Positions 17,524-27,144 of a stretch of 64,000 bases of DNA are shown one piece after another. This stretch comes from JADKIH01 sp049363815. GTDB taxonomy: Bacteria; Bacteroidota; Bacteroidia; AKYH767-A; 2013-40CM-41-45. The notes under the pieces were generated by a model. It saw only the letters and a program-made list of their open reading frames with translations, was not told the origin of the DNA and searched no databases. Where the stretch lies: the NCBI GenBank assembly GCA_049363815.1, contig JBMQEM010000098.1, forward strand, positions 4,449 to 68,448. Direction: 5' to 3'. Both the position numbers and the translations under genes were made by a program. Positions within the stretch are counted from its first letter, which is position 1, and every line of letters starts with the position of its first letter.

Positions 17524-20500
17524 ATGCATAACGAATTTACTAAGAAAATTCCATCAATTTTTATTGTGGTCTTTTTGACTTTACTGATCTCAGGTACATC
17601 ATTTGGACAGTGCCCTTCGGCAAATTTTAGCATGCCTGCATCAGTATGTGCAGGGGCTACGATAACATTTACAAATTCAAGTGTGAATGCAACAAGTTAT
17701 CAATGGGATTTTACACCAGGGTTTTTCAGAAATGCAGGTGTAAAGATCGTGGATACTGCTTGTGGAGTTGATTATCCAAGAGATATTACCATTCAGGAAC
17801 AGAACGACACAATTGTCGGCTTTTACTGCGGAGGTTCAACGTTATTCAGAGCAGTTTTTGCAAATGGAATTGACCAGCCTTTTACTTCAGTAGAAAATCT
17901 TGGAGACTTTGGATTGCTTTATCAGCCTGCTGATATTGCCTTGTTCCGTGAAAACAATGAATGGTATGGTCTGATAGTAGATTACGGGAATTACTCATTC
18001 AGCAGAATTCATTTTGGTACAAGTCTGATGAATATTCCTGACAGTCCTACCTTGCTTCATAATCTGACAACAAGTAATCTGACAACCCCCTGGGGAGTAA
18101 AAGTAATTTCCGATTCAACGGGAAATATTTTTGCAATGGCAACCAATTTCACTACAGGAACTTTCACTCTTTATGAATTTGGAAATTCTATCCTGAATAT
18201 TCCTGTTTCTAATTCACCTGTGGCAATCCCCGGAGTTGCGAATGTACTCGATGGAATCTTTGCAAAGGAGTGTGGAAAATACTACGCTTATTTTGGCGGA
18301 TACAGTTCGACAAATGTTGTGAAAGCAGATTTCGGGGCAACCCTCAATACATCACCGGTCTTCTCAACTGTCATCTCCGATGGAAATCCAAGTGATCTTG
18401 CATTGGTCCAGGATAGTTCTGGCTGGAAAATGATCACTACAAATTTCACGAACAATGACATCAGAAAATACGACCTCGGTCCTTCTCTTTCAGGAAATAC
18501 ATCACAACTGATAGGTACTGAATATTTCACAGGTACAAATCCAAAAGGTCTGGCGATGTACAGGAAAGAAAACAAACAATACGCAATAATTCAGAACGTA
18601 AGTTCATTTAATCTGCAGGTAGTCGAATATTCAAGTCCGATGAATGCGTCCATTTCGTTATCGACTGCAAACACACCTGTTAACGTCTCTTTTAATACAG
18701 CAGGGACATATCCGATAACATTAACAGCCTACGACAATTTTGGTAACGCTTCTTCTGTCACTCAGCAAATTCAGATAGTGAATGCACCGGTATCGTCATT
18801 TGTTACCACTAACCTTTGTTTTGGTGATAGTGTGCATTTCGTTGACTCAACAACACTTTCAGGAGGCACGATCGCTTCATGGAGCTGGGATTTCGGAGAT
18901 GGTGATACCAGTTCTTTACAGAACCCGGTACATCAGTATATAACAGCAGGTACTTATACAGTAACTCTGACTACAAGTAGCGGAACCTGCGAAAATACTT
19001 TTATCAGCCTTGTCACCGTTGCACCACAACCAACAGCGAATTTTTCCGCAGCAAGTGGATGTTCGAATACACTTACTCCCTTTACAGACTTATCCACGAT
19101 ACCAAGCGGTAGTATAACAAATTGGGACTGGAATTTCGGAAATGGAGACACCAGTACTTCACAGAATCCGGTCTACTCTTTTCCAACAGGCGGAAACTTT
19201 CTGGTTTCACTGACCGTGACCAGTAATGGAAATTGTACATCAAGCTATTCAACAAATCTGGTCGTAAATTCAAGTCCGATTGCAGCATTTGAAGAGATCA
19301 ATACATGCATCGGTCAGCAAGTGAATTTTTCAAATCAAACCAATGCGAACGGATCTGTCATCACTGGTCACAGATGGGATTTTGGTGATGGAGGTACCGA
19401 TACGGTTTTTTCTCCGAATTATTCTTATCCCAACGTTATTGGAAACTATGTTGTTCAATATATAGTTGATGCAAGTAATGGTTGTAATGATACAGTCACA
19501 AAAACCATCAGGATAAGCAACATTCCGACAGCATCATTTACGCTTCCAACAACTATTTGCCAGGGAAACGTAGCACAATTCACAGACTTGTCATCAGTTA
19601 CAGCTGATACAATTTCCGGATGGAGTTGGGATTTTGGTGATGGTGAACTCGACTCTATTGCTTCACCTGAACACACCTATTTGGTACCGGGAACATACAC
19701 TGTCAACCTGATCGCTTATTCACCTTCAAGTTGTCCAAGTGCTCCGGCTCAACAAACGATCACTGTTCTGGAAAGTCCAATTGCAGCATTCAGTTTTACT
19801 AATATCTGCATAGGCACAACAACTTCTTTTACAAATCTGTCAACTCCGGCAAGTGGTAGTTCAATTGCAACCTATCTCTGGCATTTTTCTGATAGTGATT
19901 CATCCGTCTTTACAAATACATTTTTTACGTTTGATACCTTAGGTGCATATCCTGTCTCTTTGATTGCGACATCAGTTGAAGGATGTACAGACATTGCTCT
20001 TGACACTGTAATCATTCACCCGCAACCGGTAGCGAACTTTGCAACGAACAATGCCTGTACCGGGCAAAATGTAGTATTTACAAATCAGAGTACAACTGAC
20101 TCACTGAGCAGCATTTCACAAAACATCTGGAATTTCGGTGATTTCAGTTCACCGAATAATACATCTACACTTACAAGTCCAACACATTCATACGATACAA
20201 CGCTTAACTACAATTCCTCATTGATCGTTGTAACAAATTTCGGTTGCAGTGATACAGCATTCAAAACAATCAGAGTGAATCAGACACCGTCAGTTAATTT
20301 CACTTATTCACCAACCTGTTTAGGAGACCTGATGGAGTTCTTTAATCCGGGCTCACCTATTGACAGTCTGTATCATTGGAATTTCGGCGACAGTCAGACA
20401 AATCAACTGAAAGAACCAGCACATTATTATATTTCCGCTTCCAATTATCAGGTTACTCTTAATGTGACTTCGACAAGAGGTTGTGTTGGATCAGCAACAA

Positions 20501-21606
20501 GACAAGTCACTGTAAGTCCAATTCCGGTTCCATCATTTTCAACTCCTCCGGGTTGTATTGGATCTGTTTATGATCTGACAAGTGCTTCAACAATTACAGC
20601 AGGATCGATCACCGGCTTCGACTGGCATATTGAAACACCAGATATAAATATGAGTGGCCCATCGGTTAACTATACTTTTAGTGATTCCGGCGATTACCAG
20701 GTAACATTGACAGTTACCAGTGATATTGGTTGCGACAAATCCATTTCAAAAGTTGTCAGTATTCATGGATTGCCGGTTGCTAATTTCAGTTTTGATCCGC
20801 AGTACGGAAATCCGCCGCTGGCAGTTCAGTTCACTGATCAGTCATCTGATGCAAGTACATATGAATGGACATTTGGTGTTGATAGCTTTATCAGTACTGA
20901 AATGGATCCACCCTACTTATATTCTGATACCGGATTATTTACCATTACTCAGATCGTAACCAGTAATTATGGCTGCAAAGATACCATGCAGAAACAGATC
21001 TACGTCATCAAACCGGTTTTGGATATAGCTATTACAGGTGATTCATCATATGAGGATGATAATTATTTTTATGTCGTGGCAACGATTTCAAATCTTGGAA
21101 CACTTGAAATAAACAGTGTTTTAATGGAAGCCAGAATATCAGACGGAAATACCATCAGAGAAAAACTGGAGCGTTCAGTACCAAATGGTCCGACAGGAAT
21201 CCAGAATTATCATTTCACAGCAGCGTTTCGATTATCGAGTGGTATAAACAGTGATTCATATTGTATCACAGCAATTGATCCGAATGGTCAGCAAGATGAT
21301 GTCGAATCCAACAATGAGAAATGTTATACCCGAACAGATGAACTTTCCATTCTGAATCCATATCCAAATCCGGTCTCAGAAGAAGCCAGCATTAGAATAA
21401 TCCTGCCATATAAGTCGAAGATCTCCATTTCAGTCTTTGACCAGTCAGGCAGACTAATGTCAGATGTATTTAATGATCTGGCACCGGATGGCTTTTCAGA
21501 CTACAAATTTGATGTCAGCAGTATGCCGGAAGGTATTTATACGATACGAATTATCTTCAAGGACAAAGTGTTTTACAGGCAAATGGTGGTCACACATTCC
21601 AAGTAA
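17524..21606 (+). CDS. Giant secreted PKD-repeat protein with propeller-like insertion and T9SS domain
   Basis: 1360 residues. A signal peptide ends near residue 28 (GTSFG). A first PKD domain starts (ANFSMPASVCAG ... SYQWDFTPG) but is interrupted at about residue 67 by a ~310-residue segment of repeating beta elements (for example DIALFRENNEWYGLIVDYG, KGLAMYRKENKQYAIIQ) that looks like a beta-propeller. The PKD fold then resumes at about 380 (VNVSFNTAGTYPITLTAYD). Nine further PKD domains run from about 420 to 1160, several with WDFGDG. A CARDB-like beta domain (about 1163-1270) and a T9SS type A sorting domain (YPNPVSEEA at 1280 to the end) follow. It is probably a cell-surface or extracellular adhesin. 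It sits between fcl and the ABC exporter. Confidence 0.88.
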   Translation: MHNEFTKKIPSIFIVVFLTLLISGTSFGQCPSANFSMPASVCAGATITFTNSSVNATSYQWDFTPGFFRNAGVKIVDTACGVDYPRDITIQEQNDTIVGFYCGGSTLFRAVFANGIDQPFTSVENLGDFGLLYQPADIALFRENNEWYGLIVDYGNYSFSRIHFGTSLMNIPDSPTLLHNLTTSNLTTPWGVKVISDSTGNIFAMATNFTTGTFTLYEFGNSILNIPVSNSPVAIPGVANVLDGIFAKECGKYYAYFGGYSSTNVVKADFGATLNTSPVFSTVISDGNPSDLALVQDSSGWKMITTNFTNNDIRKYDLGPSLSGNTSQLIGTEYFTGTNPKGLAMYRKENKQYAIIQNVSSFNLQVVEYSSPMNASISLSTANTPVNVSFNTAGTYPITLTAYDNFGNASSVTQQIQIVNAPVSSFVTTNLCFGDSVHFVDSTTLSGGTIASWSWDFGDGDTSSLQNPVHQYITAGTYTVTLTTSSGTCENTFISLVTVAPQPTANFSAASGCSNTLTPFTDLSTIPSGSITNWDWNFGNGDTSTSQNPVYSFPTGGNFLVSLTVTSNGNCTSSYSTNLVVNSSPIAAFEEINTCIGQQVNFSNQTNANGSVITGHRWDFGDGGTDTVFSPNYSYPNVIGNYVVQYIVDASNGCNDTVTKTIRISNIPTASFTLPTTICQGNVAQFTDLSSVTADTISGWSWDFGDGELDSIASPEHTYLVPGTYTVNLIAYSPSSCPSAPAQQTITVLESPIAAFSFTNICIGTTTSFTNLSTPASGSSIATYLWHFSDSDSSVFTNTFFTFDTLGAYPVSLIATSVEGCTDIALDTVIIHPQPVANFATNNACTGQNVVFTNQSTTDSLSSISQNIWNFGDFSSPNNTSTLTSPTHSYDTTLNYNSSLIVVTNFGCSDTAFKTIRVNQTPSVNFTYSPTCLGDLMEFFNPGSPIDSLYHWNFGDSQTNQLKEPAHYYISASNYQVTLNVTSTRGCVGSATRQVTVSPIPVPSFSTPPGCIGSVYDLTSASTITAGSITGFDWHIETPDINMSGPSVNYTFSDSGDYQVTLTVTSDIGCDKSISKVVSIHGLPVANFSFDPQYGNPPLAVQFTDQSSDASTYEWTFGVDSFISTEMDPPYLYSDTGLFTITQIVTSNYGCKDTMQKQIYVIKPVLDIAITGDSSYEDDNYFYVVATISNLGTLEINSVLMEARISDGNTIREKLERSVPNGPTGIQNYHFTAAFRLSSGINSDSYCITAIDPNGQQDDVESNNEKCYTRTDELSILNPYPNPVSEEASIRIILPYKSKISISVFDQSGRLMSDVFNDLAPDGFSDYKFDVSSMPEGIYTIRIIFKDKVFYRQMVVTHSK

Positions 21607-21646
21607 AAACACGTTCATAACTGTTCTTTATATTTTGCTTTAATTC

Positions 21647-21677
21647 TTGATAAAAACTCAGATTTAATGTAGGTTTG
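21647..21677 (+). promoter_or_regulatory. Promoter of the Wzm/Wzt-glycosyltransferase operon
   Basis: TTG (21647-21649) and perfect TAGGTTTG (21670-21677), 20 nt apart, end 16 nt before the ATG at 21694. It probably drives the whole run of tightly packed genes to 34009. Confidence 0.7.
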
Positions 21678-21693
21678 CGTAAAAGCGGCCAAT

Positions 21694-22512
21694 ATGGAAT
21701 ATGAAATCAAACCTGCTAAAGGTTTGCAGTTCAACATTAAAGAGTTGTGGGATTTTCGCGAGCTGATCTATTTTTTCACCTTACGGGATGTGAAGATCAA
21801 GTATAAGCAAACTGTTCTGGGAGCGCTCTGGGCCATTCTTCAGCCATTCCTTTTAATGGTCATTTTCACTGTGTTCTTCGCACGACATCTGGATATAAAA
21901 TCCTACAATTTACCGTATCCTGTCTTCGTATTTTCGGGGTTGATCCTGTGGAATGTTTTTGCAACAGGTATTTCCACTGCCGGAAATAGTATGGTCGTTA
22001 ATTCCAATATTATCAAGAAGATCTATTTTCCAAGACTGATCATTCCCATTTCAGGAATCTTAGGGACCCTGGTCGATTTCTGCATGACATTGATAATGTT
22101 TATCATCGTCTTGTTCTATTACCTTCCCTCCTTCTCATTATTATCTACGTTGGTTTTACTACCGTTGTCCTTATTCATCACTTTACTTACCACGTTCGGA
22201 TTCGGTTGTCTGCTTGCAGCATTGAATGTGAAGTACAGGGATTTCCGGTACATAATACCTTTTATGATTCAGATATTGTTATTTCTTACTCCGGTGATCT
22301 ATCCGGTCACAATTATACAGAATGAAATTATAAGATCAGTTCTTAACCTGAATCCGATTTCAGGAGCGATTGAAATTTTACGTGGAGCGATAAACGGTAT
22401 TGCACCATCATTTGAAATGGTTGGACAGTGCCTCCTTATCTCAATAATAATATTTTCGCTTGGTTTGTCTTATTTCCGGAAAACAGAATATTATTTTGCT
22501 GATCTAGCATAA
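21694..22512 (+). CDS. Wzm-type polysaccharide ABC transporter permease
   Basis: 272 residues with six membrane helices of the ABC-2 polysaccharide export type. The N-terminal cytosolic stretch LWDFRELIYFFTLRDVKIKYKQ leading into TVLGALWAILQPFLLMVIFT is the family hallmark. The C-terminal part has FLTPVIYP and LNPISGAIEILRGAI. Together with the ATPase encoded one nucleotide later (stop and start overlap), it forms an inner-membrane exporter for undecaprenyl-linked O-antigen-type polysaccharide or teichoic-like glycans. Substrate specificity lies in the ATPase C-terminal domain. Confidence 0.93.
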   Translation: MEYEIKPAKGLQFNIKELWDFRELIYFFTLRDVKIKYKQTVLGALWAILQPFLLMVIFTVFFARHLDIKSYNLPYPVFVFSGLILWNVFATGISTAGNSMVVNSNIIKKIYFPRLIIPISGILGTLVDFCMTLIMFIIVLFYYLPSFSLLSTLVLLPLSLFITLLTTFGFGCLLAALNVKYRDFRYIIPFMIQILLFLTPVIYPVTIIQNEIIRSVLNLNPISGAIEILRGAINGIAPSFEMVGQCLLISIIIFSLGLSYFRKTEYYFADLA

Positions 22513-23723
22513 TGAAGCCAATATTAGAAGTTCAAAATATCTCCAAGAAGTTCAGGATCTACCATGAACATTTGCCTTATGAATCACTCAGAAGCAAACT
22601 GGTAAATCCATTGAGCTTTTTTACAAAAAAGGAGAGTGAAGAATTCTGGGCATTAAAAAATATATCTTTCTCTGTGAATCCCGGAGAAAGTATTGGTATT
22701 ATCGGAAAGAATGGAGCCGGTAAATCGACATTACTGAAAGTACTCTCAAAAATTACTCCACCGACAGAGGGAAAAATTATTTCAAGAGGAAGAATTGCTT
22801 CATTACTGGAAGTTGGAACCGGATTTCATCCGGAACTGACAGGTCGTGAAAATGTATACCTGAATGGTTCCATTTTAGGGATGAAAAGACGCGAGATCCA
22901 GCAACAATTTGACGAGATCATTGATTTTGCCGGAATAGAAAAATTTCTTGATACACAATTAAAACATTACTCAAGTGGAATGCAATTGAGGCTTGCCTTT
23001 GCAGTTGCTGCATTTTTAAATCCGGAGATCATGATCATCGACGAGGTACTTGCAGTTGGTGATGCCGATTTCCAGAAAAAGTGTATCGGTAAAATGGAAG
23101 GAGTCACTCGCAGTGGCCGTACAATTTTATTTGTAAGTCACCAGATGGGGCTCGTAAATCAGTTGTGCTCAAGGGCATTATTAATGAGCAAAGGAGAAAT
23201 CCTTGTGAGTGACAGCACAGATATAGTAACATCAAAATATCTTTCTTTCGACTATCAGGAAAGTGAAAATGTATTTGTCCATGATCCAAAACTGACAGCA
23301 AATAAAGATATGTACATTGAACGGGTATTAACCGTTGATGCAGGACATAAACCAGTTTCCGTCTTCGGTTTTAATCAGGAGATCAGAATCAGCTTCACTC
23401 TGGCTTCCAACAGTAAAATTTCCGATGAGATCCTATCTGTAGCATTGCAGGACAAGTATGGTAACAGGATCTTTACTATCCACAAACCGCTTGACCAGCT
23501 TGATCTACGCGAGAACAGGATCACCGGTTCAATGATAATTCCATCGGAATTCATTGCCCCAAATATTTATTCATTCCATTTTGCAATCGTAAGAAGCGAT
23601 GGAAAAGTTTTTGATATCCACGAAGGCCAGTGCCGTATCAGAGTCGCAGATACCGGTACACCCTTCTCACAGTATGAAGGTAAAGATTACGGGAACATTA
23701 TCATTTCCTGTAAATGGGATTAG
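22512..23723 (+). CDS. Wzt-type polysaccharide ABC transporter ATPase with C-terminal glycan-binding domain
   Basis: 403 residues. The ABC domain has Walker A GKNGAGKS at 65-72, signature YSSGMQLRLAFAVA, Walker B EIMIIDEVLAVGD and switch His in FVSHQ. From about residue 260 a beta-sandwich extension follows (VFGFNQEIRISFTLASNSKI ... NIYSFHFAIVRSDGK), matching the Wzt C-terminal domain that recognises the capped non-reducing end of the glycan in characterised systems. In those, methyl or other terminal groups act as the export signal. The methyltransferases in the same operon could supply such a cap here. Confidence 0.94.
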   Translation: MKPILEVQNISKKFRIYHEHLPYESLRSKLVNPLSFFTKKESEEFWALKNISFSVNPGESIGIIGKNGAGKSTLLKVLSKITPPTEGKIISRGRIASLLEVGTGFHPELTGRENVYLNGSILGMKRREIQQQFDEIIDFAGIEKFLDTQLKHYSSGMQLRLAFAVAAFLNPEIMIIDEVLAVGDADFQKKCIGKMEGVTRSGRTILFVSHQMGLVNQLCSRALLMSKGEILVSDSTDIVTSKYLSFDYQESENVFVHDPKLTANKDMYIERVLTVDAGHKPVSVFGFNQEIRISFTLASNSKISDEILSVALQDKYGNRIFTIHKPLDQLDLRENRITGSMIIPSEFIAPNIYSFHFAIVRSDGKVFDIHEGQCRIRVADTGTPFSQYEGKDYGNIIISCKWD

Positions 23724-23769
23724 TTGCATTTAAATAAAAGATAATTCCGTTAATAAAAAGACGAGATCA

Positions 23770-24321
23770 ATGATCAGAAAATTAGTGGACCGTATTTTTC
23801 CTGTTAAAGCAAAATTCAAAAAGCTTGAAAACGGCTCTGTGATCAAAGGTGTGCTTTATAAGGCGAATCCTGATTCTGAAATTTCCATTGGAGAAAACTG
23901 TCTGATCGAAGGAGTACTTACAACATATAAGGCTTCAGCAAGGATCACTGTAGGGAAACATGTTTTCATCGGTAAGAATTCGATTCTCGGATGTGCTGAA
24001 AAAATTGAGATCGGTAACAACGTTCTGATCTCTTTTGATTGTGTTATTCAGGATACAGATACACATTCAACAAATTATTTACTGAGAAGAAAAGATACAA
24101 CAGACTGGTTGGAAGGAACGAAAAACTGGGACAACATACCAAGTCAACCTATCCGTATTGGAAATGATGCATGGATAGGTGCGCGCGTGATCATACTGAA
24201 AGGGATCACAATTGGCGAAGGCGCGATCATAGGTGCCGGAAGTGTTGTCACAAAAGATGTGGCGCCATTTACGGTAGTGGCCGGCAATCCGGCCAAATTT
24301 ATTAAAGCAATTGAACATTGA
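23770..24321 (+). CDS. Hexapeptide-repeat acyltransferase (WcaF/LacA-like)
   Basis: 183 residues of left-handed beta-helix hexapeptide repeats (IGENCLIEGVL, ITVGKHVFIGKNSILG, IEIGNNVLISFDCVIQD, then IGNDAWIGARVIILKGITIG and GAIIGAGSVVTKDVAPFTVV). The catalytic His lies in the DTHSTNY loop. The C-terminal GNPAKFIKA is typical of sugar O-acetyltransferases of the CysE/LacA/WcaF group. It probably O-acetylates a sugar of the glycan made by this operon. Acceptor is unknown. Confidence 0.9.
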   Translation: MIRKLVDRIFPVKAKFKKLENGSVIKGVLYKANPDSEISIGENCLIEGVLTTYKASARITVGKHVFIGKNSILGCAEKIEIGNNVLISFDCVIQDTDTHSTNYLLRRKDTTDWLEGTKNWDNIPSQPIRIGNDAWIGARVIILKGITIGEGAIIGAGSVVTKDVAPFTVVAGNPAKFIKAIEH

Positions 24322-24322
24322 T

Positions 24323-25108
24323 ATGTCAATAATACCTTTATCGATCAGACGAAGTTATGTACGCATCAAATGGTTCCTGAGAAACTACGGGAAGATTGAA
24401 TTTGATTCTACAATATTCAATCCTGTATATGGCCAACCAACATACAATACTGATGGTATGGCTACGAGTACAAATTCAGATTTTATCAAGGATAAAAAAT
24501 TTGCCAAAGCTTATGAAAAAGCCAAACTAACAAATCCATGGCCGAATTTCACATTGATGTGGAGGATACATGTGATCTGCTGGGCAGCTGACAATGCAAA
24601 AAGACTGGAAGGAGATTTTGTAGAATGTGGTGTCAATACAGGAGCTTATGCCAGGGCAATTATCGATTACATCGATTTTGAATCAACTAAAAAGAAATTT
24701 TATTTAATGGATACCTTTGAAGGACTGAATCAGGAACATATTACAGATTCAGAAAAAAAGTTAGGTATTGGCAGATATAAATACAGAAATACATACGAAG
24801 AGGTAAAGCAAACCTTTGCCCCTTTCAATACAAAGATCATCAAGGGAAGCATCCCTGAAACCCTTACCCAGTGCGATGTTCAGAAGGTTTGCTTTCTTTC
24901 CATCGATATGAATAATATGATTCCTGAAATTGCTGCCATGGAATATTTCTGGGATAAAGTAGTAATTAACGGAATGATTGTACTGGATGACTATGGATTT
25001 CCAATGCATATTCATCAGAAGCATGCATTTGACAAATTTGCAGCTTCTGTAGGACATGAAATTCTGTGTCTGCCTACAGGGCAGGGTATAATTTTAAAAA
25101 CTCATTGA
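24323..25108 (+). CDS. TylF/MycF-like SAM-dependent methyltransferase
   Basis: 261 residues from the ATG at 24323. An upstream TTG would add four residues inside the previous gene. The fold is a class I methyltransferase of the TylF (macrocin O-methyltransferase) family, with DFVECGVNTGAYARAI as the SAM glycine loop, FYLMDTFEGL at the second strand, and FLSIDMN ... VVINGMIVLDDYGFP near the metal-binding strand. Relatives methylate sugar hydroxyls. In this operon it may methylate a sugar of the repeat or the chain end. The start overlaps the acyltransferase stop region. Confidence 0.8.
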   Translation: MSIIPLSIRRSYVRIKWFLRNYGKIEFDSTIFNPVYGQPTYNTDGMATSTNSDFIKDKKFAKAYEKAKLTNPWPNFTLMWRIHVICWAADNAKRLEGDFVECGVNTGAYARAIIDYIDFESTKKKFYLMDTFEGLNQEHITDSEKKLGIGRYKYRNTYEEVKQTFAPFNTKIIKGSIPETLTQCDVQKVCFLSIDMNNMIPEIAAMEYFWDKVVINGMIVLDDYGFPMHIHQKHAFDKFAASVGHEILCLPTGQGIILKTH

Positions 25109-25114
25109 TATAAA

Positions 25115-26011
25115 ATGCGAATTCTGATAATAGGTTCAAGAGGATTCATCGGTTCTCATCTCACAGATCATTTCTCTAATAAAAAAGAGAATGAAGTCTT
25201 TGGTTGTGATGTTTCAGATGAAGCTTCGCAAAATTATTTTAAAGTCAATAAGTTCTCACCTGATTACAACGATCTTTTTAAAGACCATCGCTTTGATATA
25301 TGTATCTATGCCGGAGGAAACGGCAGTGTTCCCTACTCTCTTGAAAATCCGGATATCGACTTTCAATTGAACACGCATACGGTGAATTCAATTCTGTCTT
25401 GCATAAGCAAATACCAGCCAGACTGCAAATTCCTTCATATGTCAAGTGCTGCTGTTTATGGTAGTCCTTCGACATTACCCATCAACGAACAAGCCCCGAT
25501 CAAACCGATTTCACCTTATGGATGGCACAAATACCTGAGTGAAATAATCTGCAGAAAATATTATTCCCTTTATAAAATTAAAACAATTAGTCTGCGTGTA
25601 TTTGCTGTTTATGGAGAGCGACTGACCAAGCAACTTTTCTGGGACATCTATCTTAAAATTCAAAAGTCGGATGAGATCACACTCTTCGGAACCGGAAATG
25701 AGAGCCGTGATTTCATAAACATCAGGGATCTGATGCATGCAATTGAACTGGTAATAGAAAAAGGTGATTTTAACGGCGAAACTTATAATGTATCTTCAGG
25801 TACAGAAACAACGATCAATCAGGCTGCTCATGAATTCTGCAGAGCTTATAACGATAAGGTCAAAGTAACGTTCAGTGGCCAGACCAAGGCGGGAGATCCA
25901 ATTAACTGGCGGGCTGATATTTCACGTTTAGCATCCCTGGGATTCAAATCCAAAATCAGTCTGACTGAAGGATTGGAAAATTATACAAAATGGCTGAAAG
26001 AAAAAGAATAG
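25115..26011 (+). CDS. NAD-dependent sugar epimerase/dehydratase (extended SDR)
   Basis: 298 residues. The N-terminal Rossmann loop is ILIIGSRGFIGSHLTDHF. The Ser-Tyr-Lys triad appears as HMSSAAVYG and YGWHKYLSE. The C-terminal substrate domain includes ESRDFINIRDLMHAIEL and YNVSSGTETTINQAA. The family covers UDP-glucose 4-epimerases and nucleotide-sugar reductases; the exact substrate cannot be assigned. It is in the middle of the glycosyltransferase operon, suggesting it makes a nucleotide sugar used by one of them. Confidence 0.88.
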   Translation: MRILIIGSRGFIGSHLTDHFSNKKENEVFGCDVSDEASQNYFKVNKFSPDYNDLFKDHRFDICIYAGGNGSVPYSLENPDIDFQLNTHTVNSILSCISKYQPDCKFLHMSSAAVYGSPSTLPINEQAPIKPISPYGWHKYLSEIICRKYYSLYKIKTISLRVFAVYGERLTKQLFWDIYLKIQKSDEITLFGTGNESRDFINIRDLMHAIELVIEKGDFNGETYNVSSGTETTINQAAHEFCRAYNDKVKVTFSGQTKAGDPINWRADISRLASLGFKSKISLTEGLENYTKWLKEKE

Positions 26012-27144
26012 TACTTAATTGTCAGGGAGGATATAATTTTTCAGCAGGCCTGGTAATATACATCCTTAATATCATCCGCAGTTTCAAATTACTGGATGAC
26101 TCCTTAAGACCACATCTTATTATTATTGTTTCAGCAAATTCTCCAATAAACGAGATCAAAGAGATCAACTACCCATATGTTGAGTACTACAGATTCAGGC
26201 CTTTTAAAAGGACTTTTGTGAAACTTGCAATAAATAAAGTCATCAAAACAATTTTTGGGAAATATCTGATCAAGAGATATTCCTTTCCAAAGAATTTTGA
26301 TACGCTTTACCCCTATTTCGAATGTGAAGAAACATTTTACTTTAAGAAAAGGATGTATTGGAAGCCGGATTTTCAGGAGCAGTATTTTCCACAATACATA
26401 CCGAAGGCGGAACAGGAATTTGTAAATTCGGAAATGAAAAAGATTGCTGCAAACAAAGATTACACCCTTGTTCTTAGCAGTAAGAATGCATTAAATGATT
26501 TCAAAAAATTTTATGGTCCGCATGTGAATGAATTAAAGTTGCTCAGGTTTCTTTCATTACTTCCGGATATTTCAAAAATTGACCCAGATAGAATTTTAAA
26601 GAAATACAATATTTCTAAAAAATATTTCCTTGTAGCGAATCAATTCTGGCCGCACAAAAATCACATGCTCATTGCAGAAGCAATGAAAGAGGTTTACAAG
26701 ACCAATCCTGACTTTCAGATTGTGATGACAGGAAAAAAGACTTCGTACAGGGATAAAATGTATCTGACAAAAATTGAAAAATACCTCATAGATAACGGCC
26801 TTGATAAAAATGTAAAGCTTACAAGCTTTATTTCACGGGAAGATCAACTTGTGCTTATGAAAAATTCACTTGCAGTTATTCAACCTTCTTTATTTGAAGG
26901 TTGGAGTACCGTCATAGAAGATTGCAAGGCATTGAATCACTTCGTTATTGCCAGTGATCTGGATGTAAACAAGGAGCAAATTGACACAAATGTTCTTTTT
27001 TTTGACAGGCAAAGTGCGACCGATCTTGCTGATAAAATGAAATCAGTTTTGAATGGTGAAACAACTATAGTACCTTACGATTACTCTAAGAATATTGAGG
27101 AATTTAAAAATAATCTGGTAGACGTTTTTGAATTGAATAAATAA
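25990..27144 (+). CDS. Glycosyltransferase family 4 protein
   Basis: 384 residues, overlapping the epimerase by 22 nt. The C-terminal GT-B half is clear: YFLVANQFWPHKNHMLIAEA, then the donor region SLFEGWSTVIEDCKALNH with the family's E-x7-E type pair. The N-terminal half is more divergent (FSAGLVIYILNIIRSF). It is a retaining-type cytosolic transferase by family; donor and acceptor are unknown. The next gene starts on its last nucleotide, indicating translational coupling. Confidence 0.88.
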   Translation: MAERKRIVLNCQGGYNFSAGLVIYILNIIRSFKLLDDSLRPHLIIIVSANSPINEIKEINYPYVEYYRFRPFKRTFVKLAINKVIKTIFGKYLIKRYSFPKNFDTLYPYFECEETFYFKKRMYWKPDFQEQYFPQYIPKAEQEFVNSEMKKIAANKDYTLVLSSKNALNDFKKFYGPHVNELKLLRFLSLLPDISKIDPDRILKKYNISKKYFLVANQFWPHKNHMLIAEAMKEVYKTNPDFQIVMTGKKTSYRDKMYLTKIEKYLIDNGLDKNVKLTSFISREDQLVLMKNSLAVIQPSLFEGWSTVIEDCKALNHFVIASDLDVNKEQIDTNVLFFDRQSATDLADKMKSVLNGETTIVPYDYSKNIEEFKNNLVDVFELNK

